A stretch of 42,770 nucleotides of DNA from an uncultured Clostridia bacterium. GTDB lineage: Bacteria; Bacillota; Clostridia; Oscillospirales; Ruminococcaceae. The translations under genes were made by a program, and so were the position numbers. The notes under the pieces are model-generated. The model ran no database searches and was not told the DNA's origin. It saw nothing but the letters and a program-made list of their open reading frames with translations. Position 1 is the stretch's first letter. Every line of letters begins with the position of its first letter. The DNA lies in assembly GCA_947629785.1 (NCBI GenBank), contig CANRFB010000018.1, forward strand, positions 1 through 42,770, read 5' to 3'. Positions 40,457 through 42,770 of this stretch are shown here, in pieces.

Positions 40457-42739
40457 ATGTACCTGAGAATTATCGGAAAAGATCTGAAACGCAAAAAGAC
40501 CATGAACATCATTCTGCTGTTGTTTGTGATACTGTCGGCAATGTTTACGGCAAGCGGCGTGAACAACATCATGGTTGTGGAGAAAGGACTTGACCATTAC
40601 TTTGAAGCGGCAGGCATGGCGGACTACTACATTTTGTCGCACAAAATCAATGGCGTGGATCCCGTTGAAGAGCTGCTCCAAAACAGCGAAAATGCGAAAG
40701 CATACCGGAAGGATGATGTGATTTACACGTCAGAGGACAATTTCAAACGCAGCGGCAAAAAGCTCATGGAATACTCGCAGATTTCAATGGTGCAGTCGCT
40801 AAGCGGTTCGGATTTCAATTTTTTTGATGAAAATGATAATGTCATCAACCATGTGGAACAGGGGAAAATGTACATCACGGGAGCAGTCCCCAAAAGATCT
40901 GATTTGCAGATCGGTGATAAATTCACGCTGAAGATCGGCGAGATCAACATGGAATTTGAATTTGCCGGTACGCTGAAAGATGCCCTGTTCGGCTCTGAAA
41001 TGATGGGCAATCCGAGAATGCTTATCAGCGAGGAAGACTACAAAAAAATTGCAAATGACGATCAGGCAAAAGAGTATACTTCGGGTAGTGTCTACTACAT
41101 TGAAACGGATAATTTATCCGCATTACAATCTCAGATTTCCGATGCGGAAAATATTTATCTGATGATAGATAATGATACTGTCAAGCTGACTTATTTCATG
41201 AATATGATCATTGCAACGATTATTTTAATTTTAAGTATCGGACTTATTATCGTGTCATTTGCGGTACTTTGTTTCACTATCGGTTTTACAATTGCAGAAG
41301 AATTTCGAGAGATCGGCGTTATGAAAGCGATAGGTTTGAAAAATAATTCTATACGCCTATTGTATCTTGCAAAATATTTCTTTATCGCTCTTGCGGGCGC
41401 AGTTATAGGTTATTTTCTGAATATTCCGTTCGGGGAAATGCTGATTGCAAGTATCAGTAAAAATATGGTTCTGGAAAATCAAAATTCTGCTATGATTGGT
41501 ATTTTCTGCTGTATTGCTGTAGTGCTTGTGATACTGTTTTTCAGTTGGAACTGTACGGGGAAAATCAAAAAACTTTCTCCGATTGATGCGGTGAGAAGTG
41601 GGCAGACAGGTGAACGTTTCCATAAAAAAAGCATTCTGCACCTCGGCAAAACAAAATTGAAAAGCACTGCATTTCTTGCGCTAAATGACGTATTCAGCCA
41701 GCCGAAACAGTTTTCTATTATTACAGCAATTTTCGCAATATGTACAGTTTTTGTCATGGTGCTGTCTGTTTCAGCGAACACTCTCGGCAGTGAAAAAATG
41801 CTGAAATTACTCGGCATTACAAAAAGCGATGTTTATTTTATAGATTCAAAAAGAATTACGGACGTTATATCGGGTGCAAAGAATATCGATGAAACCAAAC
41901 AGGAAATTTCCAATATACTTGCAGAAAATAATATGCCTGCGTCTGTTTACATAGAGGAATGGTATAATTTGTCAGTCACGGCAAACGGCAAAAAATACAA
42001 GATGAATTTTGTCTGGTGTGACGATACCGAAACCACTGATTACACATACACGGAGGGTACTGCACCGATTTATGAAAACGAAATTGCACTGACGGAAGTC
42101 ATTGCTGAAAAAATGGGCGTAAAAATCGGTGACACTCTGACAATAGGCATTGACGGTGAGGACAAAGAATTTATTCTTACCGCACTTTTTCAAAGTATCA
42201 TGCAGACGGGAAATGTCGGCAGATTCTGTCATAAATTTGAAATTCCCAATAAATTGATGACGGGTGCTGTCGGGTATCAAATCAATTTTGACGATAATCC
42301 TGATGAAGAAATGATTTCCGAACGTATAGAAAAATTAAAAGATATTTTTGACAATAACAAAAATATTTATGATACACGTGGATTTATAAATGCAATAACA
42401 GGCGTTTCCGACACACTGGAGGGCGTGAGAAATTTTGTATTGCTCATCTCTCTGATTGTCATTATTTTGATAGCAGTTTTAATGGAGCGTTCATTCATTT
42501 CAAAAGAAAAGCCTGAAATTGCCCTGATGAAAGCAATCGGTTTCCAAAATAATGCAATTATGGCACAACATACAGGAAGATTTTTAATTTCAGTAATTTT
42601 AGCACAACTGATTGCAGGAGGACTATGCGTGCCGCTGTTGATGTTATGTATTGACCCGATTTTCTCAACAATGGGCGCAACAGGCGGTATTGAATCACGG
42701 CAACAGCATTTACTTTTTAGAAAAGATATGGTAAAATAG
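40457..42739 (+). pseudogene. FtsX/MacB-type ABC permease, 3' end cut off by an IS
   Basis: A 760-codon frame of the two-module FtsX family: helix about 15-35, extracellular domain, helices about 255-285, 300-330 and 345-370, a second N-terminal helix about 420-445, second outer domain, and helices about 655-680 and 700-730. Both modules keep FtsX signatures such as EFREIGVMKAIGLKNN and EKPEIALMKAIGFQNN. The homologous sequence ends at GATGGIE. From base 42695 the frame runs into the terminal repeat and gains SRQQHLLFRKDMVK before a stop. The last helix and tail are therefore missing. No ATPase partner gene is in the window; it may lie beyond the IS. The protein is probably inactive. Confidence 0.82.
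41066..41081 (+). repeat. Third partial copy of the recombinase core sequence
   Basis: GCAAAAGAGTATACTT is identical to 16 of the 20 bases of IRR (8733-8748), in the same orientation. It is within the permease coding sequence (codons for AKEYT) and lacks a matching outer arm. Confidence 0.3.
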
Positions 42740-42770
42740 GAATATGAAAATAGAAAAATTAATAGAACGG
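42695..42770 (+). mobile_element. End of an insertion sequence (right copy), partial
   Basis: 42695-42767 is the perfect reverse complement of 1-73. It starts exactly where the permease homology ends, after the GAA codon at 42692-42694, so it is an insertion boundary. It carries TTTACT (42709-42714), 17 nt, TAAAAT (42732-42737) and an ATG at 42744 opening MKIEKLIER, which runs off the end and is read outward. The predicted transcript start nearly coincides with that ATG, so translation may be leaderless. The IS family cannot be named from this fragment. Confidence 0.65.

Noticed and set aside
1-42770. CRISPR arrays, tRNA or rRNA genes
   Set aside because: No regularly spaced repeats and no recognisable tRNA or rRNA sequence were seen on reading the window.

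Overview
The window looks like a chromosomal contig from a low-GC, monoderm anaerobe of the Clostridia, most likely a Ruminococcus-like member of the Oscillospiraceae. Three things suggest this: consensus sigma-A promoters with strong Shine-Dalgarno sites, ferredoxin-dependent 2-oxoacid metabolism, and a Tad pilus locus that lacks every outer-membrane component but carries FHA, PP2C and Ser/Thr kinase genes. No rRNA, tRNA or CRISPR array was seen. The assignment is by family resemblance only; no database was searched.

Layout. (1) 1-73 and 42695-42767 are a perfect 73-bp inverted repeat, apparently the same end of an insertion sequence at both borders. The right copy interrupts an ABC permease gene. 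(2) 218-6790 (+) is one operon with a consensus promoter, a long hairpin leader, cysK, a four-subunit 2-oxoacid:ferredoxin oxidoreductase, a PaaK-type acyl/aryl-CoA ligase and an aminotransferase, closed by a terminator. Together these genes can turn arylacetic or branched short-chain acids into amino acids by reductive carboxylation, or run the other way. (3) 6791-7356 is mostly non-coding, with two good promoters, a 67-codon ORF and a short terminated RNA. (4) 7357-8749 is a candidate invertible cassette: a tyrosine recombinase gene between perfect 20-bp inverted repeats, with a TTGACA/17/TAAAAT promoter inside that points out of the cassette, away from the pilus genes. (5) 8785-32899 (+) is a Tad pilus locus: TadZ, TadA, TadB, TadC, Flp pilin, two TadE-like proteins, a 1015-residue TadG-like protein, prepilin peptidase, WG-repeat protein, FHA protein, PP2C phosphatase, two tiny membrane ORFs (one frameshifted), a receptor Ser/Thr kinase with an outer propeller, and two giant paralogous surface proteins. 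(6) 33020-38385 (-) is a LytTR response regulator, a short GHKL histidine kinase and a pair of ABC exporters. (7) 38583-42770 (+) holds a TetR-family regulator, a CPBP membrane protease, a frameshifted cupin gene and the IS-truncated permease.

The most interesting feature is the junction of (4) and (5). Flipping the cassette would place its strong promoter about 75 nt upstream of tadZ, so the whole pilus, phosphorylation and surface-protein locus may be phase-variable, with the sequence captured in the apparent OFF orientation. This is inferred from sequence and untested.
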